27,302 nt of DNA from the NCBI GenBank assembly GCA_900544115.1, contig UQTW01000031.1:1-27302 (forward strand), written 5' to 3'. Source of the stretch: an uncultured Collinsella sp. GTDB taxonomy: Bacteria > Actinomycetota > Coriobacteriia > Coriobacteriales > Coriobacteriaceae. The notes under the pieces were generated by a model. It was not told the DNA's origin, searched no databases, and worked only from the letters and a program-made list of their open reading frames with translations. Position numbers and translations under genes: made by a program. This document shows positions 1 to 8,906 of the stretch, piece after piece. Each line of letters begins with the position of its first letter. The stretch's first letter is position 1.

Positions 1-314
1 CCGGACCTATCAAACACATTTCCACCGTTCCTTCAACTGGGAAAATGTCGCCCCCGGTTCCCGGATGGGGCCTAGGGGGCGTTCGGCTAACTGCGGGAGC
101 GTGCCGTCAGCTCAATGTGTTCGGCTGAGATCGGAAATCAACCTACAAAGTGCGTTAACATCTTTAGTGCGTACGTTCAGATGAATCATAGTTTTACGCA
201 TTTCGATAATTGTGTAATTGTATAGAAGTATTCAAAACTAACTGCTTATTTGTTGCTTACGGGAATGAGTGGAATTCAGGCGTGAGCGCTTATTACCTGA
301 TGAGGGGAGACGCA
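1..314. other. Left-edge non-coding stretch
   Basis: No gene is supported here. On the minus strand a short open frame enters from the left edge (about 108 down to 1) without a start or recognisable motif, so it could be the tail of a gene outside the window or nothing. The second half (about 150-314) is AT-richer than the first and leads into the DUF2806-like gene. A GATAAT at 205-210 could be a -10 box, but no -35 stands at the right distance. Confidence 0.4.
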
Positions 315-1286
315 ATGAATGACTTGCATAATAACGATATCAAAGTTAATGCCCAGGCGGGCGCTGTAAATATTTCGACAAATGACGTGTCCTTTCAACC
401 AACTGTTAACCTAGGCTTTAATGGACGCGGTGATCTTGCGTCGTTCCCTGCGCGGTTTATTCGTAACGCACGTAAGGCTCTTAACCCCATTGGGGCCGCG
501 CGTGACGAGGCGGAGATGCGGAGTATCGAAGCGAGTTCTATAGCGGATGTTGTTGCAATCTATAAACGGGCGTTTCCGACTTTTACTGATGGCCAGCTAT
601 GTTTAGTGGCCCATGGTTATAACACGAGCGCTTCTCAGGCAGATAATTTGCTAAATGTTCTTGAGCGCGCGGGAAGAATGTCAGATTCGAATAGAGTTGA
701 TGAACTGCCGGAGTCCTGCATTGATCTTGACATTCAGGGAGCTCAGACAGCCTATGACGATGATCTGAGGGAAATATGGGCAAAATTGATTTCGCAGGAA
801 GTATCATCAGGTCGCGCGCGCTCTAAAAGAACGAAGAAAATACTCGAACAAATGGATTCGGAAGAAGCGAATCAGCTGTTTTCAATTCTTCGGTGCTGTC
901 TATGGGCGAAAGTGGGGCCCAATTCGGTACTTACTCCAATCCCGGTTCTCCTTAAAACCTCAGAAGATGATTCTTGGACATACAATGGGGGCACAATTTC
1001 ATTTGAATCTATCGTCGCCATGGATTCGCTGGGACTACTTTCGTCTAATGACTGGATAACGTTCACGCTTGAGCCTAAAGGCGGTTTGAATCTATTTTCT
1101 TCATCGTCTCATGTGCTTCTTATAAATAATAAGGATGAGAAAATCGAAATTAATCTCGGCTATGCCAAATTTTTGAAACCGGGGATAGAGCTCATTGAGA
1201 TTCTTGACGTGCCGATGGACGATCGGCTCATGTCCGTAATGGATGAGGTTCTGGAGACTGACGTGATTTATAGGCCCTTAGCCTAG
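315..1286 (+). CDS. DUF2806-like protein
   Basis: A 323-residue soluble protein. The frame is open from 210, but the ATG at 315 is preceded by a strong ribosome site (GAGGGGAGA, 304-310 region), so I start there. The middle segment has the hallmark of DUF2806 proteins: an acidic helix followed by LREIWAKLISQE, then SKRTKKIL and a 'D-SEEANQLF' stretch, resembling the 'lWa.iLagE..pgs.S.RTL.iL' block of that family. The C-terminal third is beta-rich and ends in a short hydrophobic segment. DUF2806 proteins occur sporadically, often near phage or defence genes; no biochemical function is established to my knowledge. The gene is less GC-rich than the pel operon and abuts the broken end of a transglutaminase-like gene, which suggests acquisition. 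The family call is by motif memory only. Confidence 0.55.
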   Translation: MNDLHNNDIKVNAQAGAVNISTNDVSFQPTVNLGFNGRGDLASFPARFIRNARKALNPIGAARDEAEMRSIEASSIADVVAIYKRAFPTFTDGQLCLVAHGYNTSASQADNLLNVLERAGRMSDSNRVDELPESCIDLDIQGAQTAYDDDLREIWAKLISQEVSSGRARSKRTKKILEQMDSEEANQLFSILRCCLWAKVGPNSVLTPIPVLLKTSEDDSWTYNGGTISFESIVAMDSLGLLSSNDWITFTLEPKGGLNLFSSSSHVLLINNKDEKIEINLGYAKFLKPGIELIEILDVPMDDRLMSVMDEVLETDVIYRPLA

Positions 1287-2212
1287 CTCAAGTAGATGCA
1301 CTGGTAGCTCTCGCAGGTGCCCTAGCGGCGCGTGAGGCCGCTTTCGGCCGAGCACCAATTGAGGCTGTGGTCGTACTCCAGTTGGTCGAGCGTCCAGTCG
1401 TGGAGCCACGGCGCCATGTCGTATTCCGAGCCGTTTGTCTGTTGCCTGCACTGGGCTACGGCACCGTTGACGATCTGCGTGACGTTTGGGCGGGCGACGT
1501 CGTTTACGGTCACCTCCGCGGTGGTGCGCAGGTAGTAGATCCCCTTGTCGTTTTGGGGGTCGTTTCTGTCGTTGTCCATAAAGTAGAAGTGGATGCGGTA
1601 CGTGCCCGATGCCGTGAAGTCGAAGGTGAAGTCGTGGCCCGCGGTGCCCAGGCTGTAGTAGCCGGCCCATGCCGCGCGCGACGGGTCGCAGACGCTTTCC
1701 TGGCTACCGCCGTCCCAATAGGTGGGCACGTCCATGCGCGCCTTGGCCTGGGACGAGCCGTTGGCCTGGGTTACGTGGAAGGTCGTCGCGGTGCCCGCGG
1801 GGGCGTCGTTCCACGAGACGGTGAAGGTGACGCCGTTTTGGGTTGCCGTGGCGGAATGGGCGTAGCCGGTTTGTGACGCGGCGGAGATCGCCTCGGGCGT
1901 GGGATTGGCTTGGGCTCGGAGGGATGAGGTGGGGGTGCCGGTTGCGGCGGCGGTGCCGTCGGCGCTTTCCGTGTTGACGGCACTGGTGTCGGTGGATGGT
2001 GAGGTGCTGTTCTCTACGGTATCTGCTGTCGCGCTTGTGTTGGTGCCGTCTTCGGCCTTGCCTGTGTCGCTGCTCGTGGCGTCGGCTTGCGCCTGCTGCT
2101 CGGCGGTTGCCCGAGGCTGCATGGCTTCTGCGATGGCCGCCATGGGCACCGTCGCGCCGACCATGGACGTGCACGCGATCGCGCAGAGCAGGTAGTAAAG
2201 GGGTCGTTTCAT
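1283..2212 (-). pseudogene. Secreted transglutaminase-like protein, truncated
   Basis: The intact frame runs from ATG 2212 (GAGAGG site upstream) to a TAG at 1322-1324, 296 residues. It has a signal peptide (about 1-30, ending AIAEA), a Ser/Thr/Ala-rich linker (about 31-100), a beta-sandwich-like region, and then the start of a transglutaminase-like fold: WLHDWTLDQLEYD followed by SLNWCSAESGLTR. In that family the next residues carry the catalytic Cys in a GTCESY block. Here the TAG interrupts exactly there, and the same frame continues after it as GTCESYQCIY before a second stop at 1283-1285. AAG (Lys) to TAG would be a one-base change. The rest of the catalytic domain is absent; the sequence runs straight into the DUF2806-like gene. 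The expressed product would be secreted but lack the catalytic Cys, so I call it a pseudogene. Confidence 0.75.
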
Positions 2213-2284
2213 AGCGGAGCCTCTCGGTGAGCAGCCAATAGGGTCCGAAGGCAGCTCCAGGCCAGCACTCCGCACATATTTTGT

Positions 2285-2309
2285 TGGGGTTTATTTTACG
2301 GGAACCCCA
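2285..2309. promoter_or_regulatory. Inverted repeat upstream of gajA and the secreted-protein remnant
   Basis: TGGGGTT (2285-2291) pairs with AACCCCA (2303-2309) across an 11-base AT-rich spacer. It lies in the divergent intergenic region (2213-2504), 73 bases before the start of the minus-strand remnant. It could be an operator or part of a promoter; there is no U-run, so it is not a convincing terminator. Confidence 0.3.
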
Positions 2310-2447
2310 GTCAACATCAGCGAACTTTCTGGGGAATGTCGGGGAGGGGGAGCCTTAGGAGACGGCTTGGTGCATGCAAACAACCTTCTTAGGACTACGC
2401 TTTTGATTTACAAGCCTCTCGAAGTGGCTGTGCCTCAAGTTCAGTAC

Positions 2448-2462
2448 AACACGAGGCGTGTT
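2448..2462. promoter_or_regulatory. Short palindrome before gajA
   Basis: AACACG and CGTGTT form a perfect 6-base inverted repeat with a 3-base spacer, 42 bases before the gajA ATG. It is placed where a repressor operator would sit, but no regulator gene is adjacent and the site may be chance. Confidence 0.25.
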
Positions 2463-2504
2463 AGATTGTTGGAAGCCATAAAACCATAAAGGTCGGGAGG
2501 ACGC

Positions 2505-4238
2505 ATGAGGATCTCTAAACTGAGGATTGAGAACTATCGGAATCTCGATGGAGTGTCGATTAGTTTTGACGAGGACGTGAGCTATATTGTCGGCGAGAAC
2601 AACCTCGGCAAAACGAATGTGCTTGACTTGCTCAATACAATTTTCAATCAAGCGACGATTAGCGAAGAGGATTTCGCTGACATTGAAAAGCGCGCAGGGG
2701 CTCTAGTAACTTTAAAGTTGGACGAGGACGAGATCGGAATAACGGGGCTCGACATCGATCCTACGACCGGAAACACTATTACCATCTGCGCTTTTGCTGA
2801 CGACCCGGATTCTCGAATTGAATTTAAGGCCGAAGGGAGCGGAGAAAGTATTCCACCCTCTCTGATGCGATCCGTTCACATGTTCAGGTACTCGACTGCA
2901 TCCTTTAATAGGGGAGACCTGGCGTTTGATGGTACCCGAGGTGTCGGTAAAGTTCTCTCCAAAGGTATCGCTCTTTATCTAGATAAGGAGGGTAAAGAGG
3001 TCTCCGATTTTCTGGATGGGAGCGAGCTCGAAGGTCTGGTTGCAGATCTCGGCGAAATCGTCGGCGACGTCCCGATCCTGTCATCATATGGTGTGAGGCC
3101 TGGCGTCGATTCATCGGATGGCGGAACGCTTGGAAGTTTGGTTACCTTGCTTGACAAGAGGGGCGTTCATTTTAAAAAGGCAGGGGTAGGCTTGCAGTAC
3201 CTCGCTATTGCCTCGCTCTCGATAATCGAGAGCATTATGCGTCTTTCGCCTAAACGCCTTCAAGAGAGCCTTCGCTCAGATGATGATGACAGACGCGTGC
3301 TGCATGCCGTTCTGGCTTATGACGAACCCGAAGCCCACCTTCACCCGTATATGCAGAGGCGTCTCTCGAAGAGCTTGCATAGGATTTGCGAAGGGAAGGA
3401 TGATAGATTCAATGCTCTTCTAAAGGACTATTTCGGAATTGATTCAATCAAAGCTCAGCTGATCATGGTGACGCATTCGCCTAACATTCTGGCTCGCGGC
3501 TATAAGAACATTGTGCGATTCGGGCAGGGCGAAAATTCGCCGAAGGTCATATGCGGTAGGGATATTGACCTGTCCGACAAGGTTGAAAAGCATCTTATGC
3601 TGAACTTTGAGTCGATACGAGAGGCCTTTTTCGCGCGGTCGGTTTTGGCTTTTGAGGGGCAGACAGAGTCTGGAGCCATTCCGGTGTTCGCTCGCAACCT
3701 TGGGATGGATCTGGATGATTATGGAGTTGTGCCTATCAGGGCCGGCGGGAAAAAGAACGTTAAACCACTCTGTGAACTTCTGGGCAAGTTCGAGATTCCA
3801 AATTATTCAATTGTCGACAGAGATGAGGATGAGCTGCAAGAAACTTCTGAAGACCATATAACGACAATCGAACGGGATTTCGAAGGTGAGGTCGTTGACT
3901 CGTTCTTCGCTAGCGATAACCAGGGTGCGTTTATTGCGCTTCTTGAGTCGATTGATCCTTTTCAGAGGGCAACTTGCATCAAGGGGAATAGTAAAGCTTT
4001 GAAAAGCGCCTGTGCTGTCTACGGCGTTAACTTGCGGGACCCTGAATACGATTTCCGGGGATCGGAGTTTGACGGGTTATTCGCAGACACGCCCAAATCA
4101 CGTGCGCTTATGTATGCATGGCTTTCATCGAACAAGGGCGTCGTGTCTGGCGTCGCCCTCGCGGAGGCTCTTGGTGCTAATGGCGTTCCCACATGTTACA
4201 AAAGTATTATTCGCAAGGCCGTGGGGCTCGAATGCTGA
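2505..4238 (+). CDS. gajA: Gabija protein GajA (OLD-family ATPase/TOPRIM nuclease)
   Basis: A 577-residue protein, close to the usual length of GajA (about 580). The N-terminal ABC-type ATPase has Walker A GENNLGKT (30-37), Walker B ending AYDEPEAHLHP (D273, E274) and a switch His in MVTHSPN (H324). The C-terminal TOPRIM domain has AFEGQTE (E384) and the acidic IVDRDED (D438, D440). GajA is a nicking endonuclease restrained by its ATPase domain and assembles with GajB into a large anti-phage complex. The next gene is a UvrD-like helicase whose start overlaps this stop, which is the defining Gabija layout. The start is fixed by GGGAGG seven bases before the ATG. A plain class-2 OLD nuclease is the only serious alternative, and the helicase partner argues for Gabija. 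Confidence 0.9.
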   Translation: MRISKLRIENYRNLDGVSISFDEDVSYIVGENNLGKTNVLDLLNTIFNQATISEEDFADIEKRAGALVTLKLDEDEIGITGLDIDPTTGNTITICAFADDPDSRIEFKAEGSGESIPPSLMRSVHMFRYSTASFNRGDLAFDGTRGVGKVLSKGIALYLDKEGKEVSDFLDGSELEGLVADLGEIVGDVPILSSYGVRPGVDSSDGGTLGSLVTLLDKRGVHFKKAGVGLQYLAIASLSIIESIMRLSPKRLQESLRSDDDDRRVLHAVLAYDEPEAHLHPYMQRRLSKSLHRICEGKDDRFNALLKDYFGIDSIKAQLIMVTHSPNILARGYKNIVRFGQGENSPKVICGRDIDLSDKVEKHLMLNFESIREAFFARSVLAFEGQTESGAIPVFARNLGMDLDDYGVVPIRAGGKKNVKPLCELLGKFEIPNYSIVDRDEDELQETSEDHITTIERDFEGEVVDSFFASDNQGAFIALLESIDPFQRATCIKGNSKALKSACAVYGVNLRDPEYDFRGSEFDGLFADTPKSRALMYAWLSSNKGVVSGVALAEALGANGVPTCYKSIIRKAVGLEC

Positions 4239-6049
4239 TGAGTCAGACTGACCTGCGGGATAGTGTTAGAGCCGAGATTGAGGCGCGCTGTGGTGGGGAT
4301 GCATCGCAGTGCTCCGCGATTTTCTCGCCATCAAAGAGGGTGTTCGTGGAGGCGCCGGCAGGCTACGGGAAGACCACGGTGATGACTGGGCGGGCTTGCT
4401 GGCTGCTGGCATCTGGCGAAGTCCATCCGCCAAAAAGGATTTTGGCCCTGACCTTTAGCGTTGCCGCCGCGCGGAGGATGCGTATGGATTTGGGCATCAC
4501 TATGTCGGCACTTCCTGGTCCCGTGGCCAAGCGTTTTGAGGACAGCGTCATGGCGACCAACTTCCACGGCTTTGCTTGCGCTCTGCTACGCAGATACTGG
4601 AAATCGCTCTCGCTCCCAGTGAACGTTGGCGAGCTCTCTATGGTTGATGACAACAGCGCCGTTAGCGAGCTGGTTTCGCGAGGTGGCAGGCTGACCTGGG
4701 ATGAAAAGAATGCCGTTGACGACTTCCTCCGCTTCATGAGAAACGGTCAGGAAATGGACTTGAGGCGTGTGATGTTTTCCTTTAATAGGATCATCAAGGA
4801 AAGGTTTGCATCGAACGGTCTCTTGCCATACTCCGCAATGATTTCCCTTGCAATTGAATTGCTCGCTCATTTTCCCAAGTTAAGGTCCTATCTGTCGGCA
4901 GCATATCCTGTCGTGCTTGTCGACGAGGCGCAGGACACGAATGCGTTGTGCTATGTCTTCCTAAGGGGTCTGATTTCTGATGAGTCGGGGATCTGCATGT
5001 TCGGCGACCCCATTCAGCGTGTTTATGGTTTTATTGGTGCAATGGAAGGCTTAAAGGCAAAGGCCACTACCGACCTGCGTCTAACGCCGTTGGAACTCGA
5101 GTATAACCATAGGTTTTCTGGGAGATCTATCGTCGGAGAGCTCGGTGCTGCGATTCGCTCCAACATGAAGGGCACCATTGCCGGCGGTACGCCCCGACTT
5201 CCCATATTTGTTGGCTCTACTCAGCAAGACGAAGCGACTGCCATCGTTTCCAAGGTTACGGCGCTCGCTCAAAGCAGTGGCGGGAGGATTGCGATTCTTG
5301 TTCGTAAGCGTGGTGCCCTTGCCGATCTCATTATGGAAGAGCTTGCTAAAGAAGGTATCTCTTACTTCAACGGACTCTTCTCGGATACAAGTCGGGGGTT
5401 CATCGAATTCAATGCGTTTGCTTTATCCAGGATTACCGATGCAGTGTCTGGAGAAAAGGGCGTCAGCCGGTCTGCTGCGGACAAAATAATCGACTCCATC
5501 TCTGATGAACTGCTGACTGGCTCCAAGAGGTTCGAGTATGGGCGGTCCTATGCCATGCTTCTAGGAGCGCTGCGGAAACACCTTAAAAATGACTGCGTCG
5601 CGATGGGACCTTCGGAGCGCTTCGACTATATCGTTAGTATCTTTTCCGAGGGCTCCCTGCGACGTTTCTCCGATTACCTTGATGTGGGCATCTCCATGAT
5701 GACCGTTCACTCCGCTAAGGGGCTCGAGTGGGACACCGTTTTCATTCCGGGCGTTACGCGTTTCGATTGGCCTGGAGGGATTTGCTCTCGTTGCGAAAAT
5801 GCTGGTATATGCTTACGTTCTGCGCGAGGTTGCCAGATTGCTGATGCGAAGAAAATGCCAGATGGGCTTATTGAGGAAATAGGCCTGCTGTACGTCGGCG
5901 TCACTCGCGCCCGCAAAGCGGTATACGTCTCCGCTTCGATGCAGCGCAGAACAAATTACGGGAACTATCAGGTTGCCTGCCCCTCTTGCCTAACGTCTCT
6001 TCCGGGCATTGAGCCTGTGAGCTGGACGGTCATGGACGGGGAGGGGTGA
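4232..6049 (+). CDS. gajB: Gabija protein GajB (UvrD/Rep-like helicase)
   Basis: A 605-residue superfamily 1 helicase. Motif I is APAGYGKTT (41-49), motif II VDEAQD (D231, E232), followed by MFGDPIQRVYGF (motif III region), TVHSAKGLEWD (H493-E499, motif V region) and LLYVGVTRARK (motif VI). In Gabija the helicase senses DNA ends or nucleotide depletion and activates GajA. The ATG at 4232 overlaps the gajA stop by seven bases; an ATG at 4238 inside TGATGA is an equally possible coupled start. It is longer than the best-known GajB (about 500 residues). Between motifs V and VI lies a four-cysteine cluster CX2CX5CX6C (C518, C521, C527, C534), and a CPSC stands near the C-terminus, which may bind zinc or an Fe-S cluster. 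No nuclease domain is visible. Confidence 0.88.
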   Translation: MLMSQTDLRDSVRAEIEARCGGDASQCSAIFSPSKRVFVEAPAGYGKTTVMTGRACWLLASGEVHPPKRILALTFSVAAARRMRMDLGITMSALPGPVAKRFEDSVMATNFHGFACALLRRYWKSLSLPVNVGELSMVDDNSAVSELVSRGGRLTWDEKNAVDDFLRFMRNGQEMDLRRVMFSFNRIIKERFASNGLLPYSAMISLAIELLAHFPKLRSYLSAAYPVVLVDEAQDTNALCYVFLRGLISDESGICMFGDPIQRVYGFIGAMEGLKAKATTDLRLTPLELEYNHRFSGRSIVGELGAAIRSNMKGTIAGGTPRLPIFVGSTQQDEATAIVSKVTALAQSSGGRIAILVRKRGALADLIMEELAKEGISYFNGLFSDTSRGFIEFNAFALSRITDAVSGEKGVSRSAADKIIDSISDELLTGSKRFEYGRSYAMLLGALRKHLKNDCVAMGPSERFDYIVSIFSEGSLRRFSDYLDVGISMMTVHSAKGLEWDTVFIPGVTRFDWPGGICSRCENAGICLRSARGCQIADAKKMPDGLIEEIGLLYVGVTRARKAVYVSASMQRRTNYGNYQVACPSCLTSLPGIEPVSWTVMDGEG

Positions 6050-6279
6050 TTGCCGGTGGGATGGAGCGTGTCTGCTTCTGACGCGAGGTCCGGTTGCGGC
6101 CCTTACTATGGTCTCATGGAGTGTGCCCAAGCTGCTCTTTGACTAGAACGGCTTGGGCACTGGCGTCTTGGTAGGATGCGGTGTTTGTTTAATTAGTCAC
6201 TGTTGAATATTGCGAAGTGGTACCGCAGCATTGCGCCTAGGCGCCGTGGCCGTCATGGGCCCTCGTTGCCTTTTTCTTG
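6050..6279. other. Intergenic region after gajB
   Basis: No coding frame is supported between the gajB stop and the end of the KAP frame extension on the other strand. It holds a 10-base-pair stem (6123-6160) and a perfect 12-base palindrome GCGCCTAGGCGC (6233-6244), possibly a restriction-type or chance palindrome. Confidence 0.4.
6123..6160 (+). terminator. Stem-loop downstream of gajB
   Basis: GTGCCCAAGC (6123-6132) pairs perfectly with GCTTGGGCAC (6151-6160), with an 18-base loop. It sits 73 bases after the gajB stop, where a terminator is expected. There is no U-run after it, so factor-independent termination is uncertain. Confidence 0.4.
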
Positions 6280-6465
6280 CTAACGTTCGGCTCTGCGGTG
6301 CTGCCGCGTGTTGTTTTTGCTCATGTTGGCGCGGGTCGTGTCGTGTGCGTCTTTGTCCGTGATGGTTGCTTCTTCTCGGATGAAGTGGTCGAGTGCCATT
6401 GCCTCGAGCCCGGATGCGGGCGTCATGGAGCTGTGCATAAGGCCACTGGACGGATCGCCGCCGCC
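6280..6465 (-). other. In-frame continuation after the KAP stop codon
   Basis: After the TAG at 6466-6468 the same frame stays open for 61 codons to another TAG at 6280-6282. The translation is polar and protein-like, containing GLEAMALDHFIREEATI and a basic tail. It has no good start codon with a ribosome site. It may be the original C-terminus lost through a nonsense mutation, or untranslated sequence that is open by chance. Confidence 0.3.
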
Positions 6466-7823
6466 CTACGATGGTGGCGTCAGGCGCTGATATAGCTGCT
6501 GATTGAAAGACATTCTGGTAAGTTCACAATTGCCCAGTTCTTTGACCCGTGGGTCCCTGTCATCGTTGCCGTATATCAACGCGCATAGATCTTCTACAAT
6601 ACGCTTGCGTCTATTTTCAATATCCTGCTTATAGGGAAGTTCATCCTTATTGGCTCCCCATACCGATTCAATCACTTCATCAAGATATTGGATGAAGCGA
6701 TTGCTGTGTTTCGCAAGTTCGTAGACAGCCCCGAAGTCAGTGCTGGTTTTCATTTCGTGCCAGGCGAGCGGGTCATAGTAAGCAAGAATATTTATTACAG
6801 GAAGCAGGCCCTGGTCTGGGAAATGCTGAACCCTTCCATCCCCAAAGTGCTCCCAGTGGTTAGTAATGTATCCGGACAGACTTGTTATAGAGTCGATAAG
6901 CCTGTTGCAGGCTCTTAGTGAGGCATGTTTGTAGCTGAGCAAATCGACGGTTATATCCATGAAGGTATATCCATCCATTGTATTGATGCCTTTATACAGA
7001 AGGTAGTCAGCCGGCTTTATCGGATTTAGCTCTAGGCGCTTGTCGTAGAAGCGCTCGAGGTATTTTCTCCCTTCAAATCTTGGGCCATATACGCCTTGGA
7101 GGGAATGTGCAAGCTGCGTGATGCTGGTCGAATAAACCACAACAATGCTTTCTTGTTGAAACAGGGTTTTGGTCTGCTCGAGCACCTTTATAGCGAATTC
7201 GGGCCGGCAGCGGTCAAGCTCGTCGATAAAGATGATGGCTCGTTTGGCTACCTTGGGCAGATGGCTCTTTATGAGCTCGCCAATTTTGCTCCTAAGCTCT
7301 TTTCCGCTTTGTACTGTTCGAGAAAATCGGTGCCGCTGAAATTTTCAATGATGCCATTAATGTCAACGCCGTATCCAATAATGGAGGCGGCGGTTTCTAT
7401 GACGCTAATGACTCCCTTGCCGAAATCCTTTCCTCCCTTGACGCTCTGTTCGTCTACGGCGTTAGCGATAGAGGCCAATATAGGCAAGATCGGATTGTCG
7501 AAATGGTCGTCTTCCCATGCGTTGAAATAAATGGGGAGGCATGGTGTCGCGGGGAGTTCTGTTGCGGTTTCTCCTAGTGTCGCGTTAAGTGTCTCGAAAT
7601 CGTGGTTGAGAGTCGGATTTGCCATTTGCAGGACTCTAGCTACTTGTTTTACAAAGAATGTCTTACCAGATCCCCAAGGCGCGTCAATAACAAAGGTATA
7701 CGGAGGCTCAACTGTAATGAGCATCTTTAGAAAGTCCTCAATTTCTCTCTTGCGGTGAAGCGGATCCTGGCTGAGGGCGTTGTCAATCGCTTTCGGCGTG
7801 GGCTCCTCATCGACTCGTTTCAT
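6466..7823 (-). pseudogene. KAP-family P-loop NTPase, split by a frameshift
   Basis: Two minus-strand frames read as one protein of about 453 residues if one base is restored. The first (7823 down to 7269) has Walker A APWGSGKT (48-55) and the KAP-type IYFNAWEDD. The second continues with AIIFIDELDRCRPEFAIK, the KAP Walker B, whose codons lie upstream of any start in the second frame (about 7245-7180). The frames join at a TTTT run on the + strand (7300-7303): one more A on the coding strand gives AEKELRSKIGEL across the joint. KAP NTPases are often membrane-associated and occur in prophages and anti-phage loci; here only one weak hydrophobic stretch is visible. The ATG at 7823 has AGAAGG upstream. 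The frameshift may be a sequencing or assembly error, a real mutation, or phase variation. The frame ends at TAG 6466-6468 but stays open beyond it. Confidence 0.75.
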
Positions 7824-8001
7824 GGTGGCCGCCTTCTTTCTGTGGTCTTAGATTGTGTTTCGGTCTTATTCTTTCCGTAAATAGGATCGGTAGGTCTCTT
7901 CTTATCTGGCTTCCATCCGTAGGTTTTACCCTTTTAATGTTTAACAATGCCTAGACCGTAAAATGGGCTTACTGGTTATGCTGATTGATTGGATGGTTTA
8001 G

Positions 8002-8736
8002 ATGGCGCTTTCAATGAGTCAAATACACTGGGATTACTTCATTTTGCTCGAGGAAGATGTCATTCGTATATTGCATTACATCGAGCCAACCGAAGCGAAC
8101 TATGGCACCTATGGCGCCGAGCTCGTCAAAGCCTATCTCTCGATTTGTTCCGAGATCGACGTCGCCTTTAAAGATCTTAACCACCTTGTTGGGCGTTACG
8201 AGAGCGTCGATTGGGGTGCGGTTAAAAACATTTCCGAAGCGCGTGAGATGGTTCACGCTCGCTTCTCGCAACAGTTTCGTTTTAGCTGCGTTGTTATTGA
8301 TGCCAGCGAGATCGTTATTAACCCCTGGTCATCTTGGTGGGCAGATGATGGGACCGAATCCACCATGAATCCTGAATGGTGGATCTCGTATAACAATGTC
8401 AAACACCATCGCTTAGATAGCTATGCCGAAGCCAATCTTGGCAATGTGCTCCAGGCGCTTTCAGGATTGTTCGTTCTCCTTTCCTGTTTATATCGGTATG
8501 AGTATGAACACAATGCGGATGAGGCCCCTCGCTATCTGCCCGCCCCGCAGCGATTGAAGTTCTCGAGTCGGGGGATCGAAATCGGCTCGAGCGATCCGTT
8601 ATATGTTATCGATACCGCGCTCTGCTCTTCTCCGGGCTTTCATGTTGACAAGCCACTGCAGCTGCCTTCATCAGGCGAGAGAGATTCTCGTGATGATTGC
8701 GAACGGGGCGTGAGTTCGATTCAAGTGAATGATTGA
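8002..8736 (+). CDS. Uncharacterised helical protein, HEPN-like
   Basis: A 244-residue protein that I cannot assign firmly. The N-terminal half is predicted largely helical and has a stretch with regular Glu/Asp and hydrophobic spacing (about 8-60). The clearest motif is WWISYNNVKHHR (126-137), followed by a helix NVLQALSGLFVLLSCL (148-163). Proteins with a 'WW..YN.vKH.R' block followed by 'A.l.NvL.ALa.LFvl' recur as hypothetical proteins, and the pattern is reminiscent of HEPN-fold proteins, where a basic residue and His form an RNase site; I cannot confirm the canonical RX4-6H. The last ~50 residues are polar and look disordered. It is divergently arranged with the KAP NTPase, sharing a 178-base promoter region. 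GGATGG upstream supports the ATG at 8002. Confidence 0.6.
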   Translation: MALSMSQIHWDYFILLEEDVIRILHYIEPTEANYGTYGAELVKAYLSICSEIDVAFKDLNHLVGRYESVDWGAVKNISEAREMVHARFSQQFRFSCVVIDASEIVINPWSSWWADDGTESTMNPEWWISYNNVKHHRLDSYAEANLGNVLQALSGLFVLLSCLYRYEYEHNADEAPRYLPAPQRLKFSSRGIEIGSSDPLYVIDTALCSSPGFHVDKPLQLPSSGERDSRDDCERGVSSIQVND

Positions 8737-8780
8737 GTGTAGTTGCCGACTAGCAATTAGGCGAACCCGCTCCATTACCG

Positions 8781-8906
8781 TCAAGTTCGATTAAGCAGTG
8801 ACTCAAGAGTTGTGAGTTCGCGTGGCGATGTAACGTGAGTATTTTCTCGCTTGAGCTTGAGTCGTCTGCGGAGGGCGGCGGAGATTGCGCCGTGCCCCAG
8901 TTCCAT
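8781..8906 (-). CDS. Small ORF, possible gene remnant
   Basis: A 41-codon frame from ATG 8906 to TGA 8781-8783; the frame is open back to 8981, just past the stop of the DUF2971-like gene. The translation is basic and helix-like, including MELGHGAISAALRRRLKLK, and an additional upstream part reads PQWNPTQYCKEL. No Shine-Dalgarno site is evident. It may be a small cotranscribed protein or the C-terminal remnant of a decayed gene. Nothing identifies a function. Confidence 0.25.
   Translation of the reverse strand: MELGHGAISAALRRRLKLKRENTHVTSPRELTTLESLLNRT

Noticed and set aside
2213..2504. A separate small gene on the minus strand before gajA
   Set aside because: The open frame there overlaps the gajA start and has no motif or ribosome site.
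1322..6468. TAG as a recoded sense codon
   Set aside because: Two broken genes continue past TAG, but several intact genes here (rloA, pelF, pelG, VTC) end in TAG, so decay is the simpler explanation.
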